A DNA stretch of 64,000 bases from a virus. The number at the start of each line of letters is the position of its first letter. Positions within the stretch are counted from its first letter, which is position 1. The DNA is taken from positions 62,001-126,000 of IMG/VR virus record IMGVR_UViG_3300031578_000004. The stretch is one strand, 5' to 3'. Below are positions 16,637-24,222 of this stretch, in pieces. Under the pieces are notes generated by a model. That model searched no databases. It saw only the letters and a list, made by a program, of their open reading frames with translations, and was not told the DNA's origin. Both the position numbers and the translations under genes were made by a program.

Positions 16637-17074
16637 ATGAGAGATATAAAATTTAGAGCATGGGTGAAAGAAGTTTATGAAAATGGAGAATTTCAATATG
16701 GAGGGTATATGATAGATAATATTCACTCTTTGAATTTCAGTAAAGTTACAAACTTAATGCTCGGTGTGACCCCTGTAGGAATTAGTTATTATCAACCAAT
16801 GATGTATTTTGGGTCAATTGAAAATCTAAAGCAAGAGGAAATTGAGTTAATGCAATATACAGGATTAAAAGATAAGAACGGCAAAGAGATATATGAAGGT
16901 GATATAGTTGGATTTAAAGGCATAAGAGCAAAAATAATTTATGGATTTTGCGGATTTGAGTTTGAATGGATTGATGGCAACACTGATAAAATAAGACAAC
17001 GCAAAACGGAAGAAATGTTTGAAAACACATCTATAATTTTTGAAGTAATCGGCAACATATACGAGGTGAAATAA
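16637..17074 (+). CDS. yopX: YopX-family phage protein
   Basis: 145 residues. N-terminal signature MRDIKFRAWVKEV, then IELMQYTGLKDKNGKEIYEG and the DIVGF strand, ending FEVIGNIYEV, the classical YopX domain first named in SPbeta and found in many Firmicute phages. A beta-barrel (SH3/Tudor-like) protein of unknown role. Strong AAAGGAGG before the ATG. Its stop overlaps the next start by one base. Confidence 0.92.
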   Translation: MRDIKFRAWVKEVYENGEFQYGGYMIDNIHSLNFSKVTNLMLGVTPVGISYYQPMMYFGSIENLKQEEIELMQYTGLKDKNGKEIYEGDIVGFKGIRAKIIYGFCGFEFEWIDGNTDKIRQRKTEEMFENTSIIFEVIGNIYEVK

Positions 17075-17268
17075 TGAAATACATCTATGTAATCTTATGT
17101 GGAGACACTGTATCAGGACTAGGTTTTGATTCATTTGAGAAAGCTGAACAGTGGTTAATTACAGAAAGGGATTGTGAGAGAGTGGGTAATGATTGGATTT
17201 ATAAGGATAAGAGTGCTGATAGATGTAATTGTTTTTATTATAAGATAAAAGAAGTTAAGATTGTTTAG
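17074..17268 (+). CDS. Hypothetical protein (64 aa)
   Basis: Coupled to yopX through TAATG. Sequence MKYIYVILCGDTVSGLGF, then a helical middle and CNCFYYKIKEVKIV at the end. No recognised domain. Translational coupling supports it as real. Confidence 0.55.
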   Translation: MKYIYVILCGDTVSGLGFDSFEKAEQWLITERDCERVGNDWIYKDKSADRCNCFYYKIKEVKIV

Positions 17269-17383
17269 TGTTGTGAGGTTATGAATAAAATATATAAAAA
17301 TAATAAATAAAATCAAACTAACAATACATCAATAAATAAATATACAATACGAAACCACAAATGTGAATTGGAGGATTATTAAT

Positions 17384-17566
17384 ATGGTATATGTAATAAA
17401 AAATGAAAGGCTAAGAGATTATTTATATTGTCTAGGTTTTAATTATAAACAAACAACAGATAAAAACCAAATACAAGAATACATATATTTATTTAAGAAA
17501 ACAGAAAAATTATTAGAAGCAATTACTTACTACACAAACTTTAAACAAGACCAAAAACATAATTAA
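17384..17566 (+). CDS. DUF5659-like small protein (60 aa)
   Basis: The start was chosen at 17384 after TTGGAGGATTATTAAT; an upstream in-frame ATG at 17363 overlaps the Shine-Dalgarno. The pattern MVYVIKNERLRDYLYCLGFN, then IYLFKKTEKLLEAITYY, resembles small plasmid and phage proteins of the DUF5659 type. Role unknown. It lies just upstream of the iterons and possible initiator. Confidence 0.5.
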   Translation: MVYVIKNERLRDYLYCLGFNYKQTTDKNQIQEYIYLFKKTEKLLEAITYYTNFKQDQKHN

Positions 17567-17680
17567 AAAACAAAACTTAATAACGAACAAAACAATCATA
17601 AAATAAAACAAGTTTTAAGCGAAGAAGAGATTATTATTTTCTCTTATTATATCTTTAATTACTATTACTACACCTTAATG

Positions 17681-17746
17681 AGGTACACGATTTATGTACC
17701 TGAGATTTGGCTTCTACTTGTTTTGAGGTACATGAATTATGTACCT
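17681..17746. repeat. Two palindromic iterons upstream of a putative initiator
   Basis: AGGTACACGATTTATGTACCT (17681-17701) and AGGTACATGAATTATGTACCT (17726-17746). Each is an inverted repeat AGGTACA/TGTACCT followed by GAGATTT, and they are spaced 45 bases, about four helical turns. Placement before the next gene fits an operator or origin iterons. Confidence 0.75.
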
Positions 17747-17849
17747 GAGATTTTTTACTTGTTTTTGATAAGTTTTTAAGTGTTTGATTTATAAGGGTTA
17801 TGTAGGTTTTAAATGTAAATATCATGTTGATTTAGGAGGAAATTATATC

Positions 17850-18812
17850 GTGACAAAAAACAAGTATTTTTCAAAAATACCAAACAACTTATTTTATCTA
17901 AAAAGTAAAAAAAGTATATTTAAAATAACAAATGATTATAATGTTTTGTTTGTATTGGATTATCTCTATACTAATACAAATAGGAGAAATCAAACTTTAT
18001 TTACAATAGAAGATATTGTTAGGTATTGTGGACTTAAACCAGATGCTCACAGAGGTAAGAGTAATAATAGAATAAAAAGTATTGTAATAATGTTAAAGGA
18101 ACTAAATTTAATTAATGATGATACAGATTATAGTCTGTTGGGAACTAAAGGTTATAAAAATGATAAAGATATATTATATACAAATCTAAACCTATTCAAG
18201 AAAAATAAAGAAGGTAATGATGTAGAGTTTGTATTATTAGAAGATAATGAAAGAAATAAGATTGTAAATACAGATACAAATCTTGATAAAACAAAACTAC
18301 TATTCTATTATTTGTATTTAAAATCAAGAATATATAAAAGAAATGCTGAAACAGAGGGAGATTTAATTATGAATGGTGGAAAATCTGAGTCAGCATATAT
18401 AAGTTTTGAAAAAATAAATGAGGATACTCTCCTTACAGCAGATACAATTAATAAATATAATGAAGTATTAGTGGATTTACATTTAATTAAATATGATAGA
18501 GCTGAACACTGGTATTATAAAAGTGACCCTAATAAAACCACTTATGAAAGTTGTAATGTTTATGTTTTATATAATAATGGTAATTTTAAAACCAATTTAA
18601 AAGAAGGTATAAAACAATATAAATTATTCTATTCAGAGAAAAGAGTGTTTACTAAAAATGAATATACTAACAATAATAGAAGAATTAATGGTAAAATAGG
18701 TAGATTATCTTATCTTGAGAGAATCGGTAAGGCTACTGAACAACAAATATTAGAGAAAAATGATTTAATTAAGTTGGTAGAATCTGAAAAGGAAAAGTAT
18801 CTAACAAAATAA
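17850..18812 (+). CDS. Winged-helix replication initiator-like protein (320 aa)
   Basis: The GTG start at 17850 follows TTAGGAGGAAATTATATC; the longer frame from a TTG at 17784 lacks a ribosome-binding site. Residues 25-95 look like a winged helix (YNVLFVLDYLYTNTNRRNQT, FTIEDIVRYCGLKP, NNRIKSIVIMLKELNLI), as in plasmid RepA-type initiators. A second helical domain follows (KTKLLFYYLYLKSRIYKRNA). The C-terminus is basic. The two palindromic repeats just upstream support a role as initiator or autoregulated DNA-binding protein. Family assignment is from fold impression only. Confidence 0.5.
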   Translation: MTKNKYFSKIPNNLFYLKSKKSIFKITNDYNVLFVLDYLYTNTNRRNQTLFTIEDIVRYCGLKPDAHRGKSNNRIKSIVIMLKELNLINDDTDYSLLGTKGYKNDKDILYTNLNLFKKNKEGNDVEFVLLEDNERNKIVNTDTNLDKTKLLFYYLYLKSRIYKRNAETEGDLIMNGGKSESAYISFEKINEDTLLTADTINKYNEVLVDLHLIKYDRAEHWYYKSDPNKTTYESCNVYVLYNNGNFKTNLKEGIKQYKLFYSEKRVFTKNEYTNNNRRINGKIGRLSYLERIGKATEQQILEKNDLIKLVESEKEKYLTK

Positions 18813-18848
18813 TTTAACAAAAACTATAAAATTATTATTCAAACCCTA

Positions 18849-18876
18849 TTGACATACTCCAAACACGTGCTATAAT
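18849..18876 (+). promoter_or_regulatory. Sigma-A promoter upstream of metK
   Basis: TTGACA at 18849, a 16-base spacer, TATAAT at 18871. It is followed by GGAGGTG and a tiny ORF (ATG ATG ATA ACG GAA ACT stop), possibly a leader peptide. Confidence 0.85.
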
Positions 18877-18945
18877 TAGTATATGGAGGTGATGATGATA
18901 ACGGAAACTTAGTGATTGCAACAAATGATTTATAGAAGTGTAAAG

Positions 18946-18965
18946 AACAAATAATATAAAAATAA
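18946..18965 (+). promoter_or_regulatory. Copy 3 of 20-base element
   Basis: Exact AACAAATAATATAAAAATAA, 28 bases before the metK ATG and about 70 bases past the sigma-A promoter. Confidence 0.6.
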
Positions 18966-18993
18966 ACCAAACAACATAAAAGGAGAATTATAA

Positions 18994-20031
18994 ATGAAAT
19001 TATATAGTAATGAGATAGTTTTTAGAGGACATCCTGATAAGACTTGTGACCAAATAAGTGATGCATTATTGGATGCTTATTTAAAAGGGGATAAATATAC
19101 AAGAGCAGGAATTGAAGTAATGGGTGGTAAGGGTAAAATATTTGTCACAGGTGAGGTTACATCAAAAACAGAAGTAAATGTAGAAGAAGTAGTAAAAAGA
19201 GTTGTAAAAGAAATAGGTTACAATCCAGATAATTATGAAGTAATAGACAATATAGGTAAACAAAGTCCAGATATAGCACAAGGAGTAGACTTAGGTGGTG
19301 CTGGTGATAATGGTATGATGTTTGGTTATGCTTGTAATGAAACTATAGAATTATTACCTAAAGCTATGATAATACTTCAAAAATTAAGTCAATCATATAA
19401 TAATTTAACACATCTTTATATGTTTTTACCAGATGGTAAGGCTCAAATAACAGGTTATTATGATGATGATTTTAGATTAAAAAAGATAAAGACATTTACT
19501 ATATGTTATCAAAACACAGAAGACAATAGAGAATATACAGATAAGATAATTAAAAAATTAGCTTTGAGTATATGCAAAGAATATGAGATAGAAGTAGAAG
19601 AGTTTTTAATTAATCCTACTGGTAAGTTTTTAATTGGATTTTTTGAAGGAGATGCAGGTTTAACAGGTAGAAAAATAGTAGTAGATGCATATCAAAGTTT
19701 TGCAAATGTTGGCGGAGGAGCTTATTCAGGGAAAGATGGTACGAAAGTAGATAGAAGTGGAGCATATAAATCAAGACAAATAGCAAAGAGATATTTAATA
19801 AAACATAACCTTAAATGGTGTGAAGTACAATTAAGTTATGCAATAGGCAAGGCAGAACCATTGGCAATTTATATAGATAGTGATATAGGTAATTTAGATG
19901 CAGAAGATGGTTTATACCAAGAATGTATACCATCAAATATTATAAGAGAATTAGATTTAAGAGAACCGAAATTTGAGAAAACAGCTATGTATGGACATTA
20001 TGGTAATTCAGATTTTAGTTGGGAAATGTAA
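18994..20031 (+). CDS. metK: S-adenosylmethionine synthetase
   Basis: 345 residues, somewhat shorter than chromosomal MetK (about 385-395). Motifs in order: GHPDKTCDQISDALLDAYLK near the N-terminus, GAGDNGMMFGYACNET (canonical GAGDQGxMFGYAxxET), EGDAGLTGRKIVVDAY, VGGGAYSGKDGTKVDRSGAY and a YAIGKAEPLAIY segment. Condenses ATP and methionine to SAM. A phage copy would boost SAM for the two DNA adenine methyltransferases encoded next to it and for the radical SAM enzyme at 62.3 kb. AAAGGAGAATTATAA precedes the ATG. No catalytic block appears missing; the shortness is spread through the N-terminal domain. Confidence 0.95.
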   Translation: MKLYSNEIVFRGHPDKTCDQISDALLDAYLKGDKYTRAGIEVMGGKGKIFVTGEVTSKTEVNVEEVVKRVVKEIGYNPDNYEVIDNIGKQSPDIAQGVDLGGAGDNGMMFGYACNETIELLPKAMIILQKLSQSYNNLTHLYMFLPDGKAQITGYYDDDFRLKKIKTFTICYQNTEDNREYTDKIIKKLALSICKEYEIEVEEFLINPTGKFLIGFFEGDAGLTGRKIVVDAYQSFANVGGGAYSGKDGTKVDRSGAYKSRQIAKRYLIKHNLKWCEVQLSYAIGKAEPLAIYIDSDIGNLDAEDGLYQECIPSNIIRELDLREPKFEKTAMYGHYGNSDFSWEM

Positions 20032-20051
20032 AACAAATAATATAAAAATAA
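20032..20051 (+). promoter_or_regulatory. Copy 4 of 20-base element
   Basis: Exact AACAAATAATATAAAAATAA beginning one base after the metK stop and leading into the methyltransferase region. Confidence 0.6.
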
Positions 20052-20072
20052 AATAATAAAGGAGAATAATTA

Positions 20073-20129
20073 TTGAGGTATTTTGGCGGAAAAGCAAAGA
20101 TTGCTAAAGATATAGCAAATTTTATTAAT
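20073..20129 (+). pseudogene. Duplicated methyltransferase N-terminus (remnant)
   Basis: A TTG after AAAGGAGAATAATTA starts RYFGGKAKIAKDIANFIN, a close parallel to MQYFGGKQRIAKHIAEWLN encoded 68 bases later. The two lie in different frames. It looks like the start of a paralogous D12 methyltransferase fused by deletion to the following gene. Confidence 0.6.
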
Positions 20130-20140
20130 GGGAGGTTTCT

Positions 20141-20862
20141 ATGCAATATTTCGGAGGAAAACAAAGGATTGCAAAACATATTGCAGAATGGCTTAACTCT
20201 ACACACACACACACACACACTATGTAGAACCTTTTTGCGGAGCGTGTAATGTTGCATCTAAAATACATATTAAAAATAAGATATTAAATGATAAAAATCC
20301 ATATTTAATTGAAATGTTTAAAGCAATTCAAAAAGGATGGATACCACCTACTTATGTATCTGAAGAAGATTATGCCAATGCAAAAAAGAATCAAGATAAT
20401 GAACCGCATATAGCAGGATTTGTTGGATTTGCTTGTAGCTTTGCAGGAAAGTTTTGGGGAGGATATGCTAGAGATAGTAAAGATGGTAGTGGAACTGGAA
20501 ATTATGCTTTGAGAGGTCATAATAGTATTTTAAAGAAGATGGAAATATTGATGGATGCACAATTTACATGTAAAGATTTTATGGAATTAGATTATGAAAA
20601 TTGTTTAATTTATTGCGACCCTCCATATAAGGGAACTACACCTTATTATAAAAAGATATTAGGAGAATTTCCATATGATAAGTTTTTAGAATGGGTTAAA
20701 GAACAAAGTAAGAATAATACAATAATAATTAGTGAATATAAACATAATGTTCCTAATGATGCATACATAGTTTTGGAAATACCATCAAAAACAAGTATAA
20801 GAGATAAAACTGGCAATGTAATTGAAACAATTGAGGTTTTATGGACTTATAATAATTTTTAA
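20141..20862 (+). pseudogene. D12-class DNA adenine methyltransferase, out of frame at an AC repeat
   Basis: The ATG at 20141 follows GGGAGGTTTCT. The N-terminus MQYFGGKQRIAKHIAEWLN is the usual D12 start. The frame then enters ten AC units (20201-20220), encodes THTHTHT and stops at 20225. Immediately after the repeat a second frame continues YVEPFCGACNVASK (SAM-binding FxG motif) to 20862, with IYCDPPYKGTTPYY as the catalytic DPPY and a C-terminal IIISEY block. Removing one AC or adding two restores one continuous reading frame, so the gene is likely phase-variable and currently OFF. The expected product methylates adenine N6 in a short recognition site. Confidence 0.88.
20201..20220 (+). 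repeat. (AC)10 simple-sequence repeat inside methyltransferase
   Basis: Ten perfect AC dinucleotides between the N-terminal and FxG-motif parts of the methyltransferase. Tract lengths of 9 or 12 put the ATG frame ON; 10 and 11 are OFF for that start. Confidence 0.95.
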
Positions 20863-20869
20863 TACATAA

Positions 20870-20889
20870 AACAAATAATATAAAAATAA
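20870..20889 (+). promoter_or_regulatory. Copy 5 of 20-base element
   Basis: Exact AACAAATAATATAAAAATAA between the methyltransferase stop and the next gene, 27 bases before its ATG. Confidence 0.6.
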
Positions 20890-20916
20890 AATAACAAAAC
20901 GGAGGTAACAAAATAA

Positions 20917-21384
20917 ATGACAAACAACACAAACAATTCCACTTCCCCAGATTCCGACTCCCAAATAGAAGGTTTTAACCACACAGGTATACTACTACTA
21001 AAGCCTATGCAAAACAAAATAGAATATAGACTATATGACACAAAGATACCTTATCCTATATGTGTAGAGAATTGGGATGTAAATGAGAGTCTTGAATTAC
21101 ATACATATAAAAACACATCACAAGAAACATATATACATATTTCAAGCGGTAATGAATTAATATGTGAAGGTATAGGTAAATTGAATAAGTATGTTGAAAA
21201 TGGAGTAGATAAATATTATTTAATTACAGGAAAATATGTAGATTATATAGACCTTGAAAGAATCTTATTTAACTCAACAGAAAAAACAATTAATATAAAA
21301 ATAAACACATTCCACAACGAAGAAGTAATCGTAGATGAGAAAGGAAGTCAAGCAGATGAGTCAAGAGAAGAACAACAAAGTTAA
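20917..21384 (+). CDS. Hypothetical protein (155 aa)
   Basis: ACGGAGGTAACAAAATAA precedes the ATG. Ser/Thr/Asn-rich disordered first 20 residues, then a beta-rich domain (TGILLLKPMQNKIEYRLYDT, LELHTYKNTSQETYIHISSG) and an acidic tail. No motif recognised. Overlaps the start of the next small gene by 29 bases. Confidence 0.55.
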   Translation: MTNNTNNSTSPDSDSQIEGFNHTGILLLKPMQNKIEYRLYDTKIPYPICVENWDVNESLELHTYKNTSQETYIHISSGNELICEGIGKLNKYVENGVDKYYLITGKYVDYIDLERILFNSTEKTINIKINTFHNEEVIVDEKGSQADESREEQQS

Positions 21385-21553
21385 TACGGCTAAAAATGAA
21401 GGATACAGTGATGTTTATGAAAGTTGTAGTATTTGTGGTAGAGATATGAGCAATCCAAAATACATATTTGTAGAAGTAGATTCAGATTTATATATTTGTG
21501 CTATTTGTAAGAAAAAACATAATATTCATGCTGTACAATGTGCAGAGATATAG
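21356..21553 (+). CDS. Zinc-ribbon protein (65 aa)
   Basis: The start at 21356 is preceded by AAAGGAAGTCAAGCAG. Contains CSICGRDM and CAICKKKH about 25 residues apart, a classic two-knuckle zinc ribbon, with beta strands between (YIFVEVDSDLYI). Probably nucleic-acid or protein binding; specific role unknown. Confidence 0.6.
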   Translation: MSQEKNNKVNTAKNEGYSDVYESCSICGRDMSNPKYIFVEVDSDLYICAICKKKHNIHAVQCAEI

Positions 21554-21749
21554 AAATCTCAACCAATTGCGAAATTGATTAAAAGTGAATAATGAGTTTT
21601 ATATGGCGTGAACACTCGTGATTTCAGTCGTGTGAGGTTCAGGCTAGAGAAATAAAAAATCCATTTTCAAAAATGAAGAGATATTGCAAAGCTGAGTTCT
21701 GTGAAATTTTATTGAAGGATTATGAGGTTTAGAAAGGAGATAAATATAA

Positions 21750-22337
21750 ATGACATGTATTATAGGTGTATTTGATAAAGAACAAAATTGTGTTTATATA
21801 GGAGCGGATAGTTTAGGTTCAAATGGATATAGTCAACAATTATTTAGAAATAAGAAAGTATTCAAAGCAACAGATAATTCAAATATAGTAATGGCTATTA
21901 GTGGAGATTATAAACTCTCTAATATATTGTCTATAGAGGATAAATTAGTTGAAGAGTTGAAAGAATTGAAAAACGAAGTTAATATTTCACATATTATTCA
22001 ATATACAGTTCCTAAAATAATTGACTCTGCTATGAAATATAGATGTTATAAGAATAGAGATGGGTATGTAAGTATTGAAGGAGATATTATATTTGCATAT
22101 AAAAATCAATTATATATAATAGAAAGTAATTTACAGGTTTTAGAGTCTGATGATGATTACTTAGCTAGTGGTTCGGGGAAACAATTCGCTATGGCAGTAC
22201 TTTCACAGAATAAAGATAAAAGTACCATAGATAGAATTAAAGAAGGTTTAGAGGCATCTGAGAAGCATGGTATTGGTATTAAAAGACCTTTTTATATTAT
22301 GAATACTAAAGATGATAAAGTTATTAAGATTGATTAA
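21750..22337 (+). CDS. Ntn-hydrolase, proteasome/HslV-like phage protein
   Basis: 195 residues. N-terminus MTCIIGVFD followed by VYIGADSLGSNGYSQQLFRN and KKVFKATDN, then IVMAISGDYKL. This is the arrangement of proteasome-beta/HslV-type N-terminal nucleophile hydrolases, with Thr2 or Cys3 as nucleophile after Met removal. A C-terminal ASGSGKQFAMAVL segment also fits the fold. Phages often encode such HslV-like proteins of unknown substrate. AGAAAGGAGATAAATATAA precedes the ATG. Confidence 0.75.
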   Translation: MTCIIGVFDKEQNCVYIGADSLGSNGYSQQLFRNKKVFKATDNSNIVMAISGDYKLSNILSIEDKLVEELKELKNEVNISHIIQYTVPKIIDSAMKYRCYKNRDGYVSIEGDIIFAYKNQLYIIESNLQVLESDDDYLASGSGKQFAMAVLSQNKDKSTIDRIKEGLEASEKHGIGIKRPFYIMNTKDDKVIKID

Positions 22338-22377
22338 GATAAAATGCGAAATTGGTAGAAATATAAAAGAGGAAATT

Positions 22378-22776
22378 ATGAATAAATCTAACAACATTAT
22401 ATATATAGTCGATATAGAAACATTTATAAAAGACTTCAGAAATTATGAAACAGGTAAAGAAATAATAGAACGTTTTACTCAAGGGTATTGCTATTGGTTT
22501 GCATACATATTAATTAATAGATTTCCAGACGGAGAAATTTATTATAATACCATGAACCATTTTGTTTTTAAATATAACAATAGACTTTATGATATTACAG
22601 GTGATTGCACTGATAAATGGGATAATGAGTATTTATATGATTGGAATGAATATCAGAAAAAGGAAAAAGATTCAGAGCATATTAAACTTTTAGAACATTG
22701 CTGTATTAATAAAAATTATTATTATCCATATGGCTCTTTGGAGTTGGAAAATAAATATCAAAAAACATATATATAA
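22378..22776 (+). CDS. Papain/NlpC-like cysteine-peptidase-fold protein
   Basis: The start at 22378 follows AGAGGAAATT; a longer frame back to 22312 has no ribosome-binding site. 132 residues with a Cys-His-Asp series in the right order: FTQGYCYWFAYILINRF, TMNHFVFKYNNRLYDI then TGDCTDKW. Similar small phage proteins are known to me only as uncharacterised; a cysteine protease, amidase or acyltransferase fold is inferred from residue order. Confidence 0.5.
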   Translation: MNKSNNIIYIVDIETFIKDFRNYETGKEIIERFTQGYCYWFAYILINRFPDGEIYYNTMNHFVFKYNNRLYDITGDCTDKWDNEYLYDWNEYQKKEKDSEHIKLLEHCCINKNYYYPYGSLELENKYQKTYI

Positions 22777-22827
22777 AATTACGACCAATGCTCAATTTTG
22801 TAAAAATAAGAAAGGAGAAAATTTAAT

Positions 22828-22989
22828 ATGAAATCGAAATGACATTTGTATATCTCGCTTACCAAATCAATAATCAGAATTCTAGCCTGTATTGTTGCTA
22901 TAAAAACAAATAATGTATGGGATTTAGCAATAGGTTTAGCGGTAGCTGAGGTTTTGGGGATTTTGGAAGAAGTTAGGGATGAGAGATAG
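22828..22989 (+). pseudogene. Small membrane protein with in-frame TGA at codon 5
   Basis: AAAGGAGAAAATTTAAT precedes ATG AAA TCG AAA TGA. The same frame continues without interruption as HLYISLTKSIIRILACIVAI and ends VAEVLGILEEVRDER. A TGG-to-TGA change would explain the stop. The intact form would be a 53-residue single-helix membrane protein. Confidence 0.6.
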
Positions 22990-23029
22990 GGAAATATGAG
23001 ATATATAAAATTATAAGGAGGATACTAAA

Positions 23030-23896
23030 ATAGAATTTGAAAAATATAAATTAATAAAGAGTCCACTTAATTATGTGGGTGGCAAATATAAACTACTTCC
23101 GCAGATACTCCCTTTATTTCCTGAAAATATAAATAGGTTTGTTGATTTATTCTGTGGAGGAGGAAATATAGGGGTTAATGTAAAGGCAAAACAAATTATT
23201 TGTAATGACTTTCAAAAAGAAGTAATAGAATTTTTAGATGCATGTAATAACACAGATAGTGAAGAAATGTTGTTAAAAATATTAGATATTGTTAATACAT
23301 ATAAGTTATCCAAAACTAATGCAGAAGGGTATTTAAAACTAAGAGAAGATTACAATAATGGACATAAATCTTGGCTGACTTTTTATTCTTTAATATGTCA
23401 CGCTTTTAACAACCAGATAAGATTTAATTCTAAGGGTAATTACAATATGCCTTTTGGGAAAGATAGAAGTAGTTTTAATCCAACACTACAAAAGAAGTTC
23501 ATTAATTTTGTTGATGAATTAAAAAAGAAAAATATAAAATTTATAAATAAAGACTTTAGAAAATTACCTTTTGATAAATTAAATTCCAATGATTTTGTAT
23601 ACGCAGACCCTCCGTATTTGATTACTTGTGCAAGTTATAATGAAAATGATGGTTGGAATGAGAAACACGAAAGAGATTTAATTAGTTTACTAGATAAATT
23701 AAATAAGCAGGGAGTTAAATTTGCTTTAAGCAATGTGTTAGAAGATAAAGGTAAATCTAATGATATATTAAAAGAATGGGTAATTAAATATAATATTAAT
23801 CATTTAAATCATACATATGGGAATTGTAATTATCAAGCAAAAGATAAAAGCAAAGATGGAACGGTTGAAGTTTTAATTACAAATTATAAATATTGA
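23030..23896 (+). CDS. D12-class DNA adenine methyltransferase
   Basis: Motif order: SPLNYVGGKYKLLPQILPLF, FVDLFCGGGNIGVNV (SAM-binding FxGxG), and DFVYADPPYLITC (catalytic DPPY), as in Dam/DpnII-type N6-adenine methyltransferases. The conserved SPLNYVGG block extends upstream of the first standard start (GTG at 23075). Back-translation reaches an ATA at 23030 placed 8 bases after AAGGAGG. So the start is either AUA, an ATG mutated to ATA, or the downstream GTG, which would remove part of motif X. Second methyltransferase beside metK; may protect against host restriction or modify regulation. Confidence 0.88.
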   Translation: MEFEKYKLIKSPLNYVGGKYKLLPQILPLFPENINRFVDLFCGGGNIGVNVKAKQIICNDFQKEVIEFLDACNNTDSEEMLLKILDIVNTYKLSKTNAEGYLKLREDYNNGHKSWLTFYSLICHAFNNQIRFNSKGNYNMPFGKDRSSFNPTLQKKFINFVDELKKKNIKFINKDFRKLPFDKLNSNDFVYADPPYLITCASYNENDGWNEKHERDLISLLDKLNKQGVKFALSNVLEDKGKSNDILKEWVIKYNINHLNHTYGNCNYQAKDKSKDGTVEVLITNYKY

Positions 23897-23947
23897 AACT
23901 ATAAAAAATGTCCTCAAAAGTTCAATTTGATGGAAAGGAGAGAATAA

Positions 23948-24181
23948 ATGATAGATAAGAGTAATCATAAAAAAGTAGGTAGAGGGTTATATTTAAAATT
24001 CACACCAGAAAATTTTATAAACACATTTAAGTAATATGAAATTAATGAAAAAGATATTGAAGTTGGAGATACTTATGATTTAGAAGAATGTACAATACCT
24101 ATATATATTGCAGAAAATGTTCAAGGTGATTATGAATGTGTTTGTGAATTTGGAACTGAAATACATGAAATTGGAGATTAG
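23948..24181 (+). pseudogene. Small gene with in-frame TAA at codon 29
   Basis: GGAAAGGAGAGAATAA precedes the ATG. The frame reads MIDKSNHKKVGRGLYLKF to NTFK, meets TAA at 24032, then continues YEINEKDIEVGDTYDLEE to a natural stop at 24179. A CAA-to-TAA change is the simplest explanation. Intact length would be 77 residues; family unknown. Confidence 0.6.
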
Positions 24182-24222
24182 AAAAAATATAAAATTAGAT
24201 GAAGGAGGAATATAAAAATAAT

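Noticed and set aside
18877-18993. SAM riboswitch in front of metK
   Set aside because: No SAM-I or SAM-II/III core could be traced; the leader instead has a tiny ORF and the 20-base element.
21590-21720. Possible tRNA-like sequence with GGTTCAGGC
   Set aside because: The partial hairpin GCGTGAACACTCGTG has no acceptor stem; too weak to call.
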